Shown here: positions 44,567 to 53,497 of the stretch, one piece after another
Layout of the letters: every line of letters begins with the position of its first letter
How positions within the stretch are numbered: the stretch's first letter is position 1
Source of the DNA: an uncultured Eubacteriales bacterium
Lineage (GTDB): Bacteria > Bacillota > Clostridia > Oscillospirales > Oscillospiraceae
Reading direction: 5' to 3'
NCBI GenBank assembly: GCA_900317425.1
Contig: ONGR01000010.1
Coordinates: 1 to 62,189, forward strand
DNA length: 62,189 nt
Program-made: the position numbers and the translations under genes
Notes under the pieces: model-generated
Told to the model about the DNA's origin: nothing
The model's input: the letters and a program-made list of their open reading frames with translations, nothing else
Databases searched by the model: none

Positions 44567-45730
44567 ATGGAAGTCACACAAGGCGTGCGCTTTGAGGAGT
44601 TCGGCCTGTCGGAGGCCACCCTGCGCGCCGTAAAAAACAAGCATTACGAGATCAGCACCCCCGTCCAGGCCGGGTGCATCCCTCCCATGATGGAGGGGAA
44701 GGACGTCATCGCCAAAGCGCCTACCGGAACCGGTAAGACCATGGCCTTCGGCATCCCCATCATTGAGAAGATCGACACCGACAGCGAGGCGGTACAGGCG
44801 GTGATCCTGGCCCCCACCCGGGAGCTGGCCATCCAGATCACCGACGAGATGCGGGACATCGCCGTGTGCCACGAGGGCGTGCGGCTGGTGTGCCTCTACG
44901 GCGGCCAGCCCATCGGCAAGCAGATCAACGCCCTGAGCCGCAAGCCCCAGATCGTGGTGGCCACGCCGGGCCGGCTCAGTGACCACATGAAGCGCCGCAC
45001 CGTCCGTCTGAACGAGGTGAAGACCGTCATTCTGGACGAGGCGGACCGGATGCTGGACATGGGCTTTATCCACGACGTGACCCGCATCCTGGACAAGATC
45101 CCCTCCCGGCAGAATCTGGGCATGTTCTCCGCCACCATCTCCCGGGAGGTCATGGACATCTCCTGGGTCTATCAGCGCGATCCGGTGGAGATCACCGTCC
45201 AGGCCACCAAGGAGAACAAGCCCGATATTCTCCAGTACCGCATCGACGTGCCCTCCGAGGGCAAGGTGGACGCCATCGCCCGGATTCTGGCGGCGGAGGA
45301 GTACGACCGGGTGATCTGCTTCTGCAACACCAAGGGCAGCACGGAGCGGCTCTGCAAGTTCCTCCAGATGCGGGGCCTGGACGCCCAGTGCATCCACGGT
45401 GATATCCCCCAGCGCAAGCGGGAGGAGATCATGCAGCGGTTCCGGGACGGCAAGCTGCGGATCTTCGTGGCCACCGACGTGGCCTCCCGGGGCATCGACG
45501 TGGACGACGTGGACGCGGTGTTCAACTACGAGGTGCCGGAGGAGAACGAGTATTATATCCACCGCATCGGCCGCACGGGCCGGGCGAAGAAGCACGGCGT
45601 GGCCTATACGCTGCTGGGCGATTTCCCCAGCCGGATGCGGCTGGACGCCATCGTACGCAATACCCGCAGCCAGGTGATCAGCGCCACGGTGGATGAGACC
45701 GGCCACGTGAAGCCGGTGGAGGGAAAGTAA
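44567..45730 (+). CDS. DEAD-box RNA helicase
   Basis: A 387-residue two-domain helicase with the Q-motif region (FGLSEATLRAV), motif I PTGTGKT, PTRELAIQ (Ia), TPGR (Ib), DEAD motif LDEADRMLDMGF (II), SAT (III), and the C-terminal ATDVASRGIDV and HRIGRTGRA motifs. It lacks the long C-terminal extensions of CsdA/DbpA. ATG 44567 is seven bases after GAGGA; ATG 44543 has no ribosome-binding site and is too close to the transcript start. Confidence 0.92.
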   Translation: MEVTQGVRFEEFGLSEATLRAVKNKHYEISTPVQAGCIPPMMEGKDVIAKAPTGTGKTMAFGIPIIEKIDTDSEAVQAVILAPTRELAIQITDEMRDIAVCHEGVRLVCLYGGQPIGKQINALSRKPQIVVATPGRLSDHMKRRTVRLNEVKTVILDEADRMLDMGFIHDVTRILDKIPSRQNLGMFSATISREVMDISWVYQRDPVEITVQATKENKPDILQYRIDVPSEGKVDAIARILAAEEYDRVICFCNTKGSTERLCKFLQMRGLDAQCIHGDIPQRKREEIMQRFRDGKLRIFVATDVASRGIDVDDVDAVFNYEVPEENEYYIHRIGRTGRAKKHGVAYTLLGDFPSRMRLDAIVRNTRSQVISATVDETGHVKPVEGK

Positions 45731-45747
45731 GGAAAGGAAGGTGCGCC

Positions 45748-46320
45748 GTGTATTATCACGCCTCGCGCAGACCCGGCATCCGTATGCTGGAGCCCCACGT
45801 GTCCAACCACGGCGTGCCGCTGATCTATTTTTCCGACCGGCGGGAGAACGTGCTGCCGTACCTCAGCAACGCCGTGGCCAAATACTGCCGGGAGACCGGC
45901 TTTGCCCATGAGGGCCCCTGGACCAAGTGGGCCTCCTACGGGTTCACTCCCGACGGACGGCTTCGGCTGGAGGAGTACTATCCCAACGCCACGGAGGAGA
46001 CGTACCGGGGTGTGTCCGGCTATATCTATCGGGTCAGCCGGATCATCCCCACGGCGGATGACATCCAGATCCCCCATGCCTTCGCCACGGCTCAGCAGGT
46101 GGCGGTGAAGGGCTGCGAATTTATCCCGGACGCCTACGAGGCCATCCTGGAGGCCGAGCGGCTGGGACTCATCGAGATCGCCCGGTATGAGCGGCTGGCG
46201 GCCAGCCCGGAGTTCATGGCATGGAACCGGGAGACCATCCTGCGGGAGTATCGGCAGTCCGCCGACCGGCCGGACTACCGGCACTTCCTGCGGGGAAAAT
46301 TTGATTTTATCGAGGAATGA
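45748..46320 (+). CDS. Conserved hypothetical protein with YHAS start
   Basis: A 190-residue soluble protein. It begins MYYHASRRPGIRMLEPHVSN and has IYFSDRRENVLPYLSNA, then a beta-rich middle and a helical end. The early YHxS, the G-I-x-L-x-P segment and YFSD resemble the start of ADP-ribosyltransferase-fold families (DarT/KptA-like), but this is pattern recall only. Start is GTG 45748, 17 bp after the helicase gene. It lies in one transcript with the helicase and a binding protein, unless unrelated. Confidence 0.6.
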   Translation: MYYHASRRPGIRMLEPHVSNHGVPLIYFSDRRENVLPYLSNAVAKYCRETGFAHEGPWTKWASYGFTPDGRLRLEEYYPNATEETYRGVSGYIYRVSRIIPTADDIQIPHAFATAQQVAVKGCEFIPDAYEAILEAERLGLIEIARYERLAASPEFMAWNRETILREYRQSADRPDYRHFLRGKFDFIEE

Positions 46321-46334
46321 GGAGTGAAATCCCC

Positions 46335-47915
46335 ATGAAACTTTGGAAACGAATGGCCGCTCTGGTGCTGGCGGCGCTGCTGCTGGCGGGGTCGGCGGCG
46401 GGCTGCGGCCAGCAGCAGGAGATGACCTTCTCCGCCGCGCTGGTGGGCGTACCCGCGTCCTATGACCCGGCAATGGCGGTGAGCTGCAGCGAGCAGATCG
46501 CGGCGGTCCATCTCTATGAAAACCTGATGCGCCTCCAGATCGGCGAGAGCGGTACCGAGGTGGTGGGCGCCCTGGCCCAGAGCTATGAGCGCACCGACAA
46601 CCTGGACGGTACGGAGACCTATACCTTCCACCTGCGCAGTGACGCCAGGTGGTCCGACGGCCGCACCGTGAGAGCGGGGGACTTCGTCTATGGCTGGCAG
46701 CATCTGGTGGACCCCAATACGGATTCCCCCAACGCGGCGCTGCTGGATATGGTGACCGGCTACGACAAGGCGCGCCAGGGCGATCTGGACGCCCTGGCGG
46801 TGCGGGCTGTCAACGACACCACGCTGGAAGTGGATCTTTCCTGCCACTGTCCGTATTTTATCCGGAGCATCTGTACCGTCGGCCCCACCATGCCCCGTCG
46901 GGCTGATCTGGCCGGCAGCAAGGAGCCGGTGACCAACGGCCCCTATGCCTGGGGCGACAATACCGACGGCGTGCTGACGCTGCACGTCTCCGAGCACTAC
47001 TACGACACCCGCCGGCTGGGGCCGGACACGCTGAAGTTCTACTTCTGCGACACGGCGGAGCAGGCGGAGACGCTGCTGGACGACGGTACGGTGGATTTTG
47101 CGGGGAATCTGGATGACGAGTCGCTGAAGGCGGAGGACGGCTGGACCATGGAGCCCTATCCCGAGACCACCCTGCTGGTGGTGAACCAGATGGCCCAGCA
47201 GCTGAACAACAAGGACTATCGGCAGGTCCTGTCCCTGGTGATCGACCGCACGGCGCTGACAGAGACGCCGGGCGTGGGGCTGTGTGCCCCGGCGGAGGGG
47301 CTGATCCCCTACGGCATCACCGCCTCGGACGGTCAGGCCTTCCGGGAACTGGAGGGCCCCCGCATCGACAATACCGACTATGAGCAGAACTGCGCTGCCG
47401 CCAAGGCACTGCTGCAGAATCGGACCATGGACGGCATCGCCGACGTGGTGATCCTGTATGAGAACACGGGCGCCAACGCCCAGCTGGCCGGTCAGATCCA
47501 GACGGCGTGGCAGGAGCAGCTGGGGATGAAGGCCCGGGTCCAGGGGGCGTCTCCGGAGGAGATGGCCGCCAAGCTGCGCAAGGGCGAGTTCAACGTGGCG
47601 CTGATCAGCTGCGCCGCCGACCGCAACGACGCCAGCGCATTCCTGAACATGTGGCGCTCCGGCAGCCGGGACAACGTGGCCCTCTTCGGCTCCAGCGCCT
47701 ACGACATGCTGATGCGCGTGGCGGCGGCGTCCTCCAGCGCGGAGGCCCGGGATGCTTACCTGGCCGATGCGGAGCGCCTGCTGCTGGAACAGGGCAACGC
47801 CATCCCGCTGTACACCACCGTGCGGGCCTACCGGCTGCGCACCGGCCTCACCGGCCTGCTGTCTGACGGGCTGGGCGTGTTCCGCTTTGGCGGGATTCGC
47901 CAGGCGGCCAACTGA
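46335..47915 (+). CDS. Oligopeptide-binding lipoprotein (OppA-like)
   Basis: A 526-residue solute-binding protein of family 5. A signal sequence (about 1-22) ends in a lipobox-like SAAGC. The mature part shows ATGCSEQIAAVHLYENLMR-like binding motifs (SCSEQIAAVHLYENLMRL), YTFHLRSDARWSDGRTVRAGDFVYGW, and the typical LVVNQMAQQLNNKDYRQVLSL region. No permease or ATPase genes are adjacent, so it must serve a transporter encoded elsewhere or have a sensing role. ATG 46335 follows GAGGAG. Confidence 0.85.
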   Translation: MKLWKRMAALVLAALLLAGSAAGCGQQQEMTFSAALVGVPASYDPAMAVSCSEQIAAVHLYENLMRLQIGESGTEVVGALAQSYERTDNLDGTETYTFHLRSDARWSDGRTVRAGDFVYGWQHLVDPNTDSPNAALLDMVTGYDKARQGDLDALAVRAVNDTTLEVDLSCHCPYFIRSICTVGPTMPRRADLAGSKEPVTNGPYAWGDNTDGVLTLHVSEHYYDTRRLGPDTLKFYFCDTAEQAETLLDDGTVDFAGNLDDESLKAEDGWTMEPYPETTLLVVNQMAQQLNNKDYRQVLSLVIDRTALTETPGVGLCAPAEGLIPYGITASDGQAFRELEGPRIDNTDYEQNCAAAKALLQNRTMDGIADVVILYENTGANAQLAGQIQTAWQEQLGMKARVQGASPEEMAAKLRKGEFNVALISCAADRNDASAFLNMWRSGSRDNVALFGSSAYDMLMRVAAASSSAEARDAYLADAERLLLEQGNAIPLYTTVRAYRLRTGLTGLLSDGLGVFRFGGIRQAAN

Positions 47916-47994
47916 CACAAAAGCGGACAAAAAGGAACCCCGGAGGAAATGGGGCGGCCCAATAAGGAAGTAATCAAGTAATAAGAATAATCGT

Positions 47995-48140
47995 CATTGC
48001 AAAGGCTAAGAAGCCCCAGAAAGCATTGCTGCTCTCTGGGGCTTCGTTCTGCTTGGAGCTTCATGCAATAGCTCCACCAAAAGTGAGAAATTCGAACGCC
48101 GTCCCAATCGGAACGAATTTCGGACTTCTTGTTTTAATTT
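47995..48140. repeat. Flanking repeat R1 of the defence-like operon
   Basis: This sequence aligns with 53483-53634 (R2). Both begin CATTGCAA-GGC, contain a hairpin (here GAAGCCCCAGA at 48010-48020 pairing with TCTGGGGCTTC at 48035-48045), a CCACC, GAGAAA and then a 34-bp palindrome-derived core (48091-48124), and end near GTTTTAATT. Here the palindrome is degraded. R1 and R2 enclose the four-gene operon. Confidence 0.65.
48010..48045. terminator. Hairpin within R1
   Basis: GAAGCCCCAGA and TCTGGGGCTTC form 11-bp arms. It is downstream of both the OppA-like gene (plus) and the 313-residue gene (minus), so it may end transcription from either side, though T-runs are short. Confidence 0.5.
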
Positions 48141-48274
48141 TGGATTATCAGGTGTTATATTTGTCTTGACACTACCAATAGTGATATAAAACGAAGTACC
48201 TTTCATAATGAGATGCTGCCGCAGCGGAAGGTGCTATATCATCTCATAATAACATTCGGCCAATTGACAAATAG

Positions 48275-49216
48275 TTATTTAACCATGAACCCGATAATAT
48301 TTTCAGTAGGCATGACCTCAACTGGGTTAAAATACCGATTGTTCCGCTTGATATGGAGGCAAGATACCCCCTCTTTTTTAAGCAGAATCGGAATGAGCGA
48401 TTGTGCAAATATCAGCGGTTTTGGCCCATCGGGAACAAAAATAATATCTCCTTCTGATAAATACTCACTTGCAATCTCACAAAGCTTCGCAATCATAAAC
48501 TCAAAATCATCCATTCGCAGTGATATTAGCATATTTGCATGAGAGATGATGGTTTGGTTAATCTCTATAACATTATTATGAAGAATGCCATTTCTAGAAT
48601 CATAGGCTGCACAGGCCAAGAATGAGTCGGGATCAAGTAAGGAAATAGTAGCTTGTGTTCTTACGACGTCATAGCTTAAAGATATAATGTGTAGTCGTTT
48701 ACTGTTTGTCCTCAAGGTAGGTCTGCCGGAAAAATGAGTAAAAGAGTGTATCCCGGCTGAGGGATAATTAATATAGCTATCTGGGTACAGTCCGTCAACA
48801 TACCAAAATAGTAATATATCATCTTCTTGAAGGACTTTCGTAATAGCGCTAGGAAGTCGGCAATACCACCCTCGCGGCATAGACGAATAGTCTATATGGA
48901 TTCTAATTGGTATGCCCTTCTCTCTCTTTTCCTTAACGAAATCCATAATCATTCCAATTGTAGAGGAATAGTCTTCATATGTTGATCGTTTAAAATTTAT
49001 TCCCTCGTATGTCATGCGAAGATCATCATATGTCTCTGTATTACTTCTGGCTGCAAGAAGCTCTTCAAACACAAACACCAAAATGTTTCTGTTATTCAAC
49101 TTCTTGCGAGCTTGTGAAAACAAATGAAATGATCTGCTTTCATACCCAAATGCACAGATAAATAAATCTTCTGGCAGGAAGGTATCAGGAGAATAATTTG
49201 CATTAACTATTTTCAT
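48275..49216 (-). CDS. Unrecognised 313-aa protein, last gene of the four-gene operon
   Basis: A soluble 313-residue protein with no family I can name. Conserved-looking motifs are FICAFGYESRSF (19-30), RIHIDYSSMPRGWYC (105-119), WYVDGLYPD (138-146) and IIFVPDGPKPLIFAQ (258-272). The strand-loop-helix layout suggests two Rossmann-like halves, so it may bind a nucleotide. No membrane segment. ATG 49216 overlaps the ATPase gene by 14 bp, so the two are translationally coupled; a longer frame upstream is less likely. It could be the effector or sensor of the system; this is inference. The gene is AT-rich. Confidence 0.75.
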   Translation of the reverse strand: MKIVNANYSPDTFLPEDLFICAFGYESRSFHLFSQARKKLNNRNILVFVFEELLAARSNTETYDDLRMTYEGINFKRSTYEDYSSTIGMIMDFVKEKREKGIPIRIHIDYSSMPRGWYCRLPSAITKVLQEDDILLFWYVDGLYPDSYINYPSAGIHSFTHFSGRPTLRTNSKRLHIISLSYDVVRTQATISLLDPDSFLACAAYDSRNGILHNNVIEINQTIISHANMLISLRMDDFEFMIAKLCEIASEYLSEGDIIFVPDGPKPLIFAQSLIPILLKKEGVSCLHIKRNNRYFNPVEVMPTENIIGFMVK

Positions 49217-51020
49217 CTCGAACCTCGTCAAAAATGGAAATCTGCATATTATCCATGGCATTCTTTTCAGGGCAATTCTGGATGCGTTTTTTTGTCTGAA
49301 CCTTATAGCTCGGATTAACCCCCTCGTCCCCAAATGAAATCTTAGCGGGAATATCGCTTCTCATTGGGATCCAAAAGGCAGCGCAATAGGCATTCGAAAG
49401 AAGATATTTGGTATCTTTGGTAATGCCATTTATTACAAAACCATCCGCAACAATAAGCCTAGAATTTGCAATTGCAGCCTGTATCCATTCTTTATTCTCT
49501 GAAAAATCGTTCTCATTGGCAAAGGAAAGCACAAATGACGCACCGGCTGAGATCAGAAACCTGTCATGAACTCTCGAATGTAAATACTCAGAAATAAATT
49601 CTAGTTTGCTTGAGATTACAGGTCCGACCTCGTTTAAGCCTTTTGTTGCAAGGCAAAAATTGTTTGCATATGATAACAACACTTGATGCTGCATTTTCGG
49701 TTGCAAGGGGTGCCTCTTTGCTTCTTCAAATAGCTCATTCATTATTCGAAGGAATGCACGAGGATTGCCTTGAGAAACTTTCCTTACTGTCTTCGCGCCA
49801 GCATACCACCCAGGTTTTCTATTTCCTTGTTTTGAAAGCCTATACATTTCCCGTGTAAAGAAAATTGTGGCATACTTATCATAGATGGTCTTTCGTTTGT
49901 TTTTGTAACTAGAAGACCCGACCATCCTCTTGGGGGAAAATGATTGCACTATTCTTTCTTCAATTTGCTCTCGCTCGGCGTTCTTCTCCCCGATTTCTTT
50001 TCTATAATAATCAATTAGATCATCATTTCCAATTTTGCCCAGGAAGTCTTCTAGTGTTGATATATTTAAATTGGGATCGACTCTGGAATTGATTCTGTGA
50101 GAGCACAAGCGGTTTGTGAGGTTAATAAAATCTGCACTATCATACTCCATATCGATAACGTGATATATGAAGTCATTGCCCGCAGAAACAGTTACGTCTG
50201 GTGAAAAAGTTTTTAGTGTTGTATGTGCATAGGGAAGAGTTGCAACCTTTAGTGCGATTCTGTTTGAGTCGGAGCGAAACACATTGTTGATGCATTCTTG
50301 AAGAGTCTGATCAAGAAATTCTGCTTCGTCAATACAAACTAACCAAGTCGGATTCGAAGTGATCTCCAAAACACTGGTAATAATATCTTTAGCCGCAACC
50401 AAAGGGGAGCATATTTGCTTCCGGAAAACAATTGGGATGTTTGTGTTATCTGGAGACAGCGGATCAAAATTATTAAATAAGCTATTAAGTTTACGTTCGA
50501 GTGGTAAAAAATCAAAGATAGTGTCTTCTCCCGTATCGAACCACACACTACTAATTTCATAGGAAAGCTTGGCAATTTTTGAGGCTTTCTCGATTGGGTC
50601 TGCGATATCACCAGTAAGAGCATGCAACTCCTGGATCATCGATTGTGCAAGGATAAAATTAAATGCGATTTGGAATGCCTCAATTCTCCGTTCTGAGGAA
50701 ATAGAATTTGGCGCAACGCTAGTGACAAATTCAAGATGCATTGGAACATAAAATGAAAAAAAGCGTTTTTCTAGCACCAATCGTTTGGCATCTTCCGCAT
50801 CTATCCTCTTCAACATTGAATAGCGCATCATCTTTAAAAGAAATGTTTTCCCACTCCCTCGGGTTCCAAGAATAATCTCATGCTGCTCGTTAAATAAATC
50901 CCAGAAACTGGAGATTGGGCAAAATTCTTTTAGAACTTTTTCGTCAGAAAAATTGCGAGCCTGACTATCAAAAAAAGGATTTTGGCCATCATAGTTTTTT
51001 ATTATATCAGCTTTTCGCAT
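49203..51020 (-). CDS. P-loop ATPase, ORC/STAND-like
   Basis: A 605-residue ATPase. Walker A is GTRGSGKTF (52-60), Walker B WLVCIDEAEFLD (226-237), and a sensor or winged-helix segment with SQGNPRAFLRIMN (416-428) follows. The N-terminus (NPFFDSQARNFSDEKVLKEF) and the GTRGSGKT loop resemble the ORC-CDC6-family AAA ATPases seen in defence islands. No coiled coil as in SbcC/RecF. The C-terminus (residues 430-605) has no known domain. ATG 51020 overlaps the phosphoesterase gene by 14 bp and the end overlaps the next gene by 14 bp. A sensor or motor role in the operon is inferred. Confidence 0.8.
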   Translation of the reverse strand: MRKADIIKNYDGQNPFFDSQARNFSDEKVLKEFCPISSFWDLFNEQHEIILGTRGSGKTFLLKMMRYSMLKRIDAEDAKRLVLEKRFFSFYVPMHLEFVTSVAPNSISSERRIEAFQIAFNFILAQSMIQELHALTGDIADPIEKASKIAKLSYEISSVWFDTGEDTIFDFLPLERKLNSLFNNFDPLSPDNTNIPIVFRKQICSPLVAAKDIITSVLEITSNPTWLVCIDEAEFLDQTLQECINNVFRSDSNRIALKVATLPYAHTTLKTFSPDVTVSAGNDFIYHVIDMEYDSADFINLTNRLCSHRINSRVDPNLNISTLEDFLGKIGNDDLIDYYRKEIGEKNAEREQIEERIVQSFSPKRMVGSSSYKNKRKTIYDKYATIFFTREMYRLSKQGNRKPGWYAGAKTVRKVSQGNPRAFLRIMNELFEEAKRHPLQPKMQHQVLLSYANNFCLATKGLNEVGPVISSKLEFISEYLHSRVHDRFLISAGASFVLSFANENDFSENKEWIQAAIANSRLIVADGFVINGITKDTKYLLSNAYCAAFWIPMRSDIPAKISFGDEGVNPSYKVQTKKRIQNCPEKNAMDNMQISIFDEVRDENS

Positions 51021-52248
51021 TTTTAATGGCCTCCTCTGAAATCACGGATATGTTTTCTGGAAATGAGCCAGTAATAATATAGCCCGCTTTGACGTTTGTG
51101 CGAAACAATTTGTTTAAGTCCTCGAATTTCACATAGTGAAGACACTCGGGAAGATCTTTGTAACGTATTACGACAAGAGGGCGATCAACATGCTTCAAGC
51201 ATTCCTGAACCGAGGCGGATAATTCTTTCTCTTGAAAAATCTTTCCTAACCACATCTCCGCATCTAGTGGTGCCTCTGGGCGATTGTGGGTTAGTGGTTT
51301 CCAACCAGAAGAAGCAGAATACTCGTATGTCTTTAACAGAAACGCTTCTGGCGCCTTCTGAAAATCTATTATATGTGCTGTGTTAGGTATTTCTCCGTTG
51401 CTCCTGTGCTTCGCGTTTACTGAAAGACTTCCTGCACATACAAAAGAAATTGGATGGCTCCAATCGTCGTGCTGAATGGTTTGTGCTCGCGGATGATGTC
51501 TATGTCCATGTAAAACCAAGTTTATGCCATATTTCCCAGCTAGATCTAATAACTCACTACTCTCTTCAATCAATGAAATATCCTCAGTTGGAGATGGGAA
51601 AGAGTATTTGATCGGATGATGATGCAATAATAGTACTTTTGTACGTATATCAGCTTTATATGTTTTTAATTCTGATTCCAGCCAGCCTAGTTGTTCTGAG
51701 GATATTTTCCCGTGGGAGTATTCTTGCGTCGGGAAGCAGTGCCACCCGGTATTAATTGCAAACAGAATCATCTCCTCTTTTTCTAGAACTCCTGAAAAAG
51801 GTGCCACTCCCCTTTGGAGTGTTTTCAGGTGAGCAATATTCATTACGGCACTATTTGCAGCGATTTTCTGATACTGTTCTTTAAGTATCTTGGCGTGCTC
51901 TGCCTCCATCTCTTCTGTTGTTAATCTTTCGCTAATTTCCGCGATTTTCCAGTCGTTATCATGATTACCTGTCACGCAAATGATGTTTTCAATAGGAATT
52001 TCTGCTTCTTGTGCAACTTGGAGCATTATCTTTTCAAAATAATAGTACTCCAAAGGGCTTGCAATTGAAGTCAAATCACCCGCGATAAGAATATACTTTA
52101 CACGTTCGGTCTTTATTATTTCAATTAAGCCGTCTAATAAAGATTCCGCCCCTGTGTTTTCGTCATCAATGGGGCATCCTGGAACAGATAGTTCCTTTGT
52201 CCGTGAATATTTGCCAAAATGAATATCACTTATCAGAGCAATCTTCAT
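51007..52248 (-). CDS. Calcineurin-type metallophosphoesterase
   Basis: A 413-residue protein. All metal ligands are present: DIH (D8, H10), GDLT (G57-T60), GNHD (94-97), LLHHHP (207-212) and GHRHH (248-252). This is the class III phosphodiesterase (CpdA-like) or SbcD-like nuclease pattern. The C-terminal about 130 residues have no family I know; they are helical and could contact the ATPase. It may hydrolyse DNA, RNA or cyclic nucleotides. It is the second gene, 53 bp after the methyltransferase gene, and overlaps the ATPase gene by 14 bp. Confidence 0.82.
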   Translation of the reverse strand: MKIALISDIHFGKYSRTKELSVPGCPIDDENTGAESLLDGLIEIIKTERVKYILIAGDLTSIASPLEYYYFEKIMLQVAQEAEIPIENIICVTGNHDNDWKIAEISERLTTEEMEAEHAKILKEQYQKIAANSAVMNIAHLKTLQRGVAPFSGVLEKEEMILFAINTGWHCFPTQEYSHGKISSEQLGWLESELKTYKADIRTKVLLLHHHPIKYSFPSPTEDISLIEESSELLDLAGKYGINLVLHGHRHHPRAQTIQHDDWSHPISFVCAGSLSVNAKHRSNGEIPNTAHIIDFQKAPEAFLLKTYEYSASSGWKPLTHNRPEAPLDAEMWLGKIFQEKELSASVQECLKHVDRPLVVIRYKDLPECLHYVKFEDLNKLFRTNVKAGYIITGSFPENISVISEEAIKNAKS

Positions 52249-52301
52249 ATCTTTCCCCGTTTTCCTAAAAGTTTATAAGGTATTTCTGAACTTGCATTGA
52301 T

Positions 52302-53093
52302 CTAGAAAGAAGTAATTACTAATTCCTCAATCATCCGCCTACTTTTTGCCTGCCCTGAAATTGTACTCTTTCTAGAAAGGGTGCGTGTATGAAAGCCGCA
52401 ATTCTCATATTGCTCTTTAATCTCCTGACAGTTGGCATTAGTAAGCAAAATAATAGCTCCTCTTTCGCGTGCTCGGTTAAGCACCGCAAGCAAACGAGTT
52501 TGATCGCTCCATGTGAAGAGGGACTGATTGTACTTAATAAAGCCAGAACCCGTAGACGTTGTATACGGGGGATCGACGAAAACAAAATCCCCTTCCCCGG
52601 CACGATCAATTACCATAGCAAAATCACAAGAAAGCAATTTTGCATTTCTTAATGCATTAGAATAATCCTCAAACTGATCAATGTCATAAACACAGTTGGT
52701 TTTCGTTCCTATTGGGACGTTGAACATCCCTCGCCGATTTTCTCGATACATCCCATTGTAACAAGTTCGGTTAAGGTACAGCATTCGGCCGGCACGCTCA
52801 ACCACATCATCTGGTACATGATTTCGAACCGAATAGTAATGTTCCTCACTGTGCATTTCTTGATGCCGTCGCATTACACCTTGGAGTTGCGTCGGCTGGT
52901 CACGCATAATTATATAGAGATTGATCAGTTCTTGATTAATATCAGAAATAGTTGAGTTCGCTGGAAGAATTGAAAAAAAGATTGCTCCACTTCCAAGAAA
53001 GGGCTCATAATAATGATTAAATCTCTCTGGAATAAGATTGTTCTGAGCTGCCAACCAGCGTTTCCCGCCTGGCCATTTTAAAAATGGTTGCAT
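52302..53093 (-). CDS. Dam-like DNA adenine methyltransferase
   Basis: A 263-residue N6-adenine methyltransferase of the alpha class. WPGGKRWL at the N-terminus, SAM motif YYEPFLGSGAIFF (29-41), the middle helical DNA-binding region (NRTCYNGMYRENRRG) and catalytic DPPY (in DFVFVDPPYTT) are intact, in the order of Dam/DpnM. GATC is the likely target but not proven. It starts at ATG 53093 after TGTGAGGATT and is first in the operon. No cognate restriction enzyme gene is present, but the operon may supply the restrictive activity. Confidence 0.88.
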   Translation of the reverse strand: MQPFLKWPGGKRWLAAQNNLIPERFNHYYEPFLGSGAIFFSILPANSTISDINQELINLYIIMRDQPTQLQGVMRRHQEMHSEEHYYSVRNHVPDDVVERAGRMLYLNRTCYNGMYRENRRGMFNVPIGTKTNCVYDIDQFEDYSNALRNAKLLSCDFAMVIDRAGEGDFVFVDPPYTTSTGSGFIKYNQSLFTWSDQTRLLAVLNRARERGAIILLTNANCQEIKEQYENCGFHTRTLSRKSTISGQAKSRRMIEELVITSF

Positions 53094-53122
53094 ATAAAAT
53101 CCTCACACAGTTTATTTAAATT

Positions 53123-53152
53123 ATTTTATCATAACACCTATAGAAAAGACAA
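53123..53152 (-). promoter_or_regulatory. Promoter of the four-gene operon
   Basis: TTGTCT (53152-53147), 18 bp, TAAAAT (53128-53123) on the minus strand. It is 30-60 bases before the methyltransferase start. Confidence 0.45.
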
Positions 53153-53326
53153 GATTCGACGAGCAGAAAAAACATTCCCAGGAATTTTTGTTGAACAGAA
53201 TGATCGCAAGGAAATCTTGAGATACTTCCTGAATAGCATATCATCCTTACTTAGATACACTTCAAGAGTTCGATAATATAAGAAATTGCGACAGAAATTA
53301 CCATTCACGCTTAATGAAATTAAAGC

Positions 53327-53476
53327 CTAAACGGCAAGTACACCGGCGCTGTAGATAAGGCCTTCTTGAATATCATTGATGCAAGGTACCGTAGCGGCCG
53401 TGCTCTGATACCACTACAAAAGCACCATCTTGGAGAAAGATCGGAAGCTGATGAGGAAGTATTCATGAATTATTAG
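53327..53476 (+). pseudogene. DnaC/IstB-like ATPase relic
   Basis: A plus-strand frame reads LNGKYTGAVDKAFLNIID, then ARYRSGRALIP, then loses similarity and stops at TAG (53474-53476). LNIIDARYRSGRALI matches the conserved sensor region of DnaC/IstB-like replication helicase loaders of mobile elements (typically NIIDARYRSGKPLI). A shift by one frame after this point restores weak similarity (TTTKAP for VTTNLT). No start codon, no Walker motifs. It shows that the region held a mobile element. Confidence 0.55.
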
Positions 53477-53497
53477 CCCTAGCATTGCAAGGCGAAA

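Noticed and set aside
49203-52248. SbcCD/Mre11-Rad50-type nuclease complex
   Set aside because: The phosphoesterase has suitable motifs, but the partner ATPase lacks long coiled coils, the zinc hook and the SbcC signature; it is ORC/STAND-like.
52302-53093. Simple type II restriction-modification system (DpnII-like)
   Set aside because: The methyltransferase fits, but no restriction endonuclease gene is adjacent; the following genes are a phosphoesterase and an ATPase.
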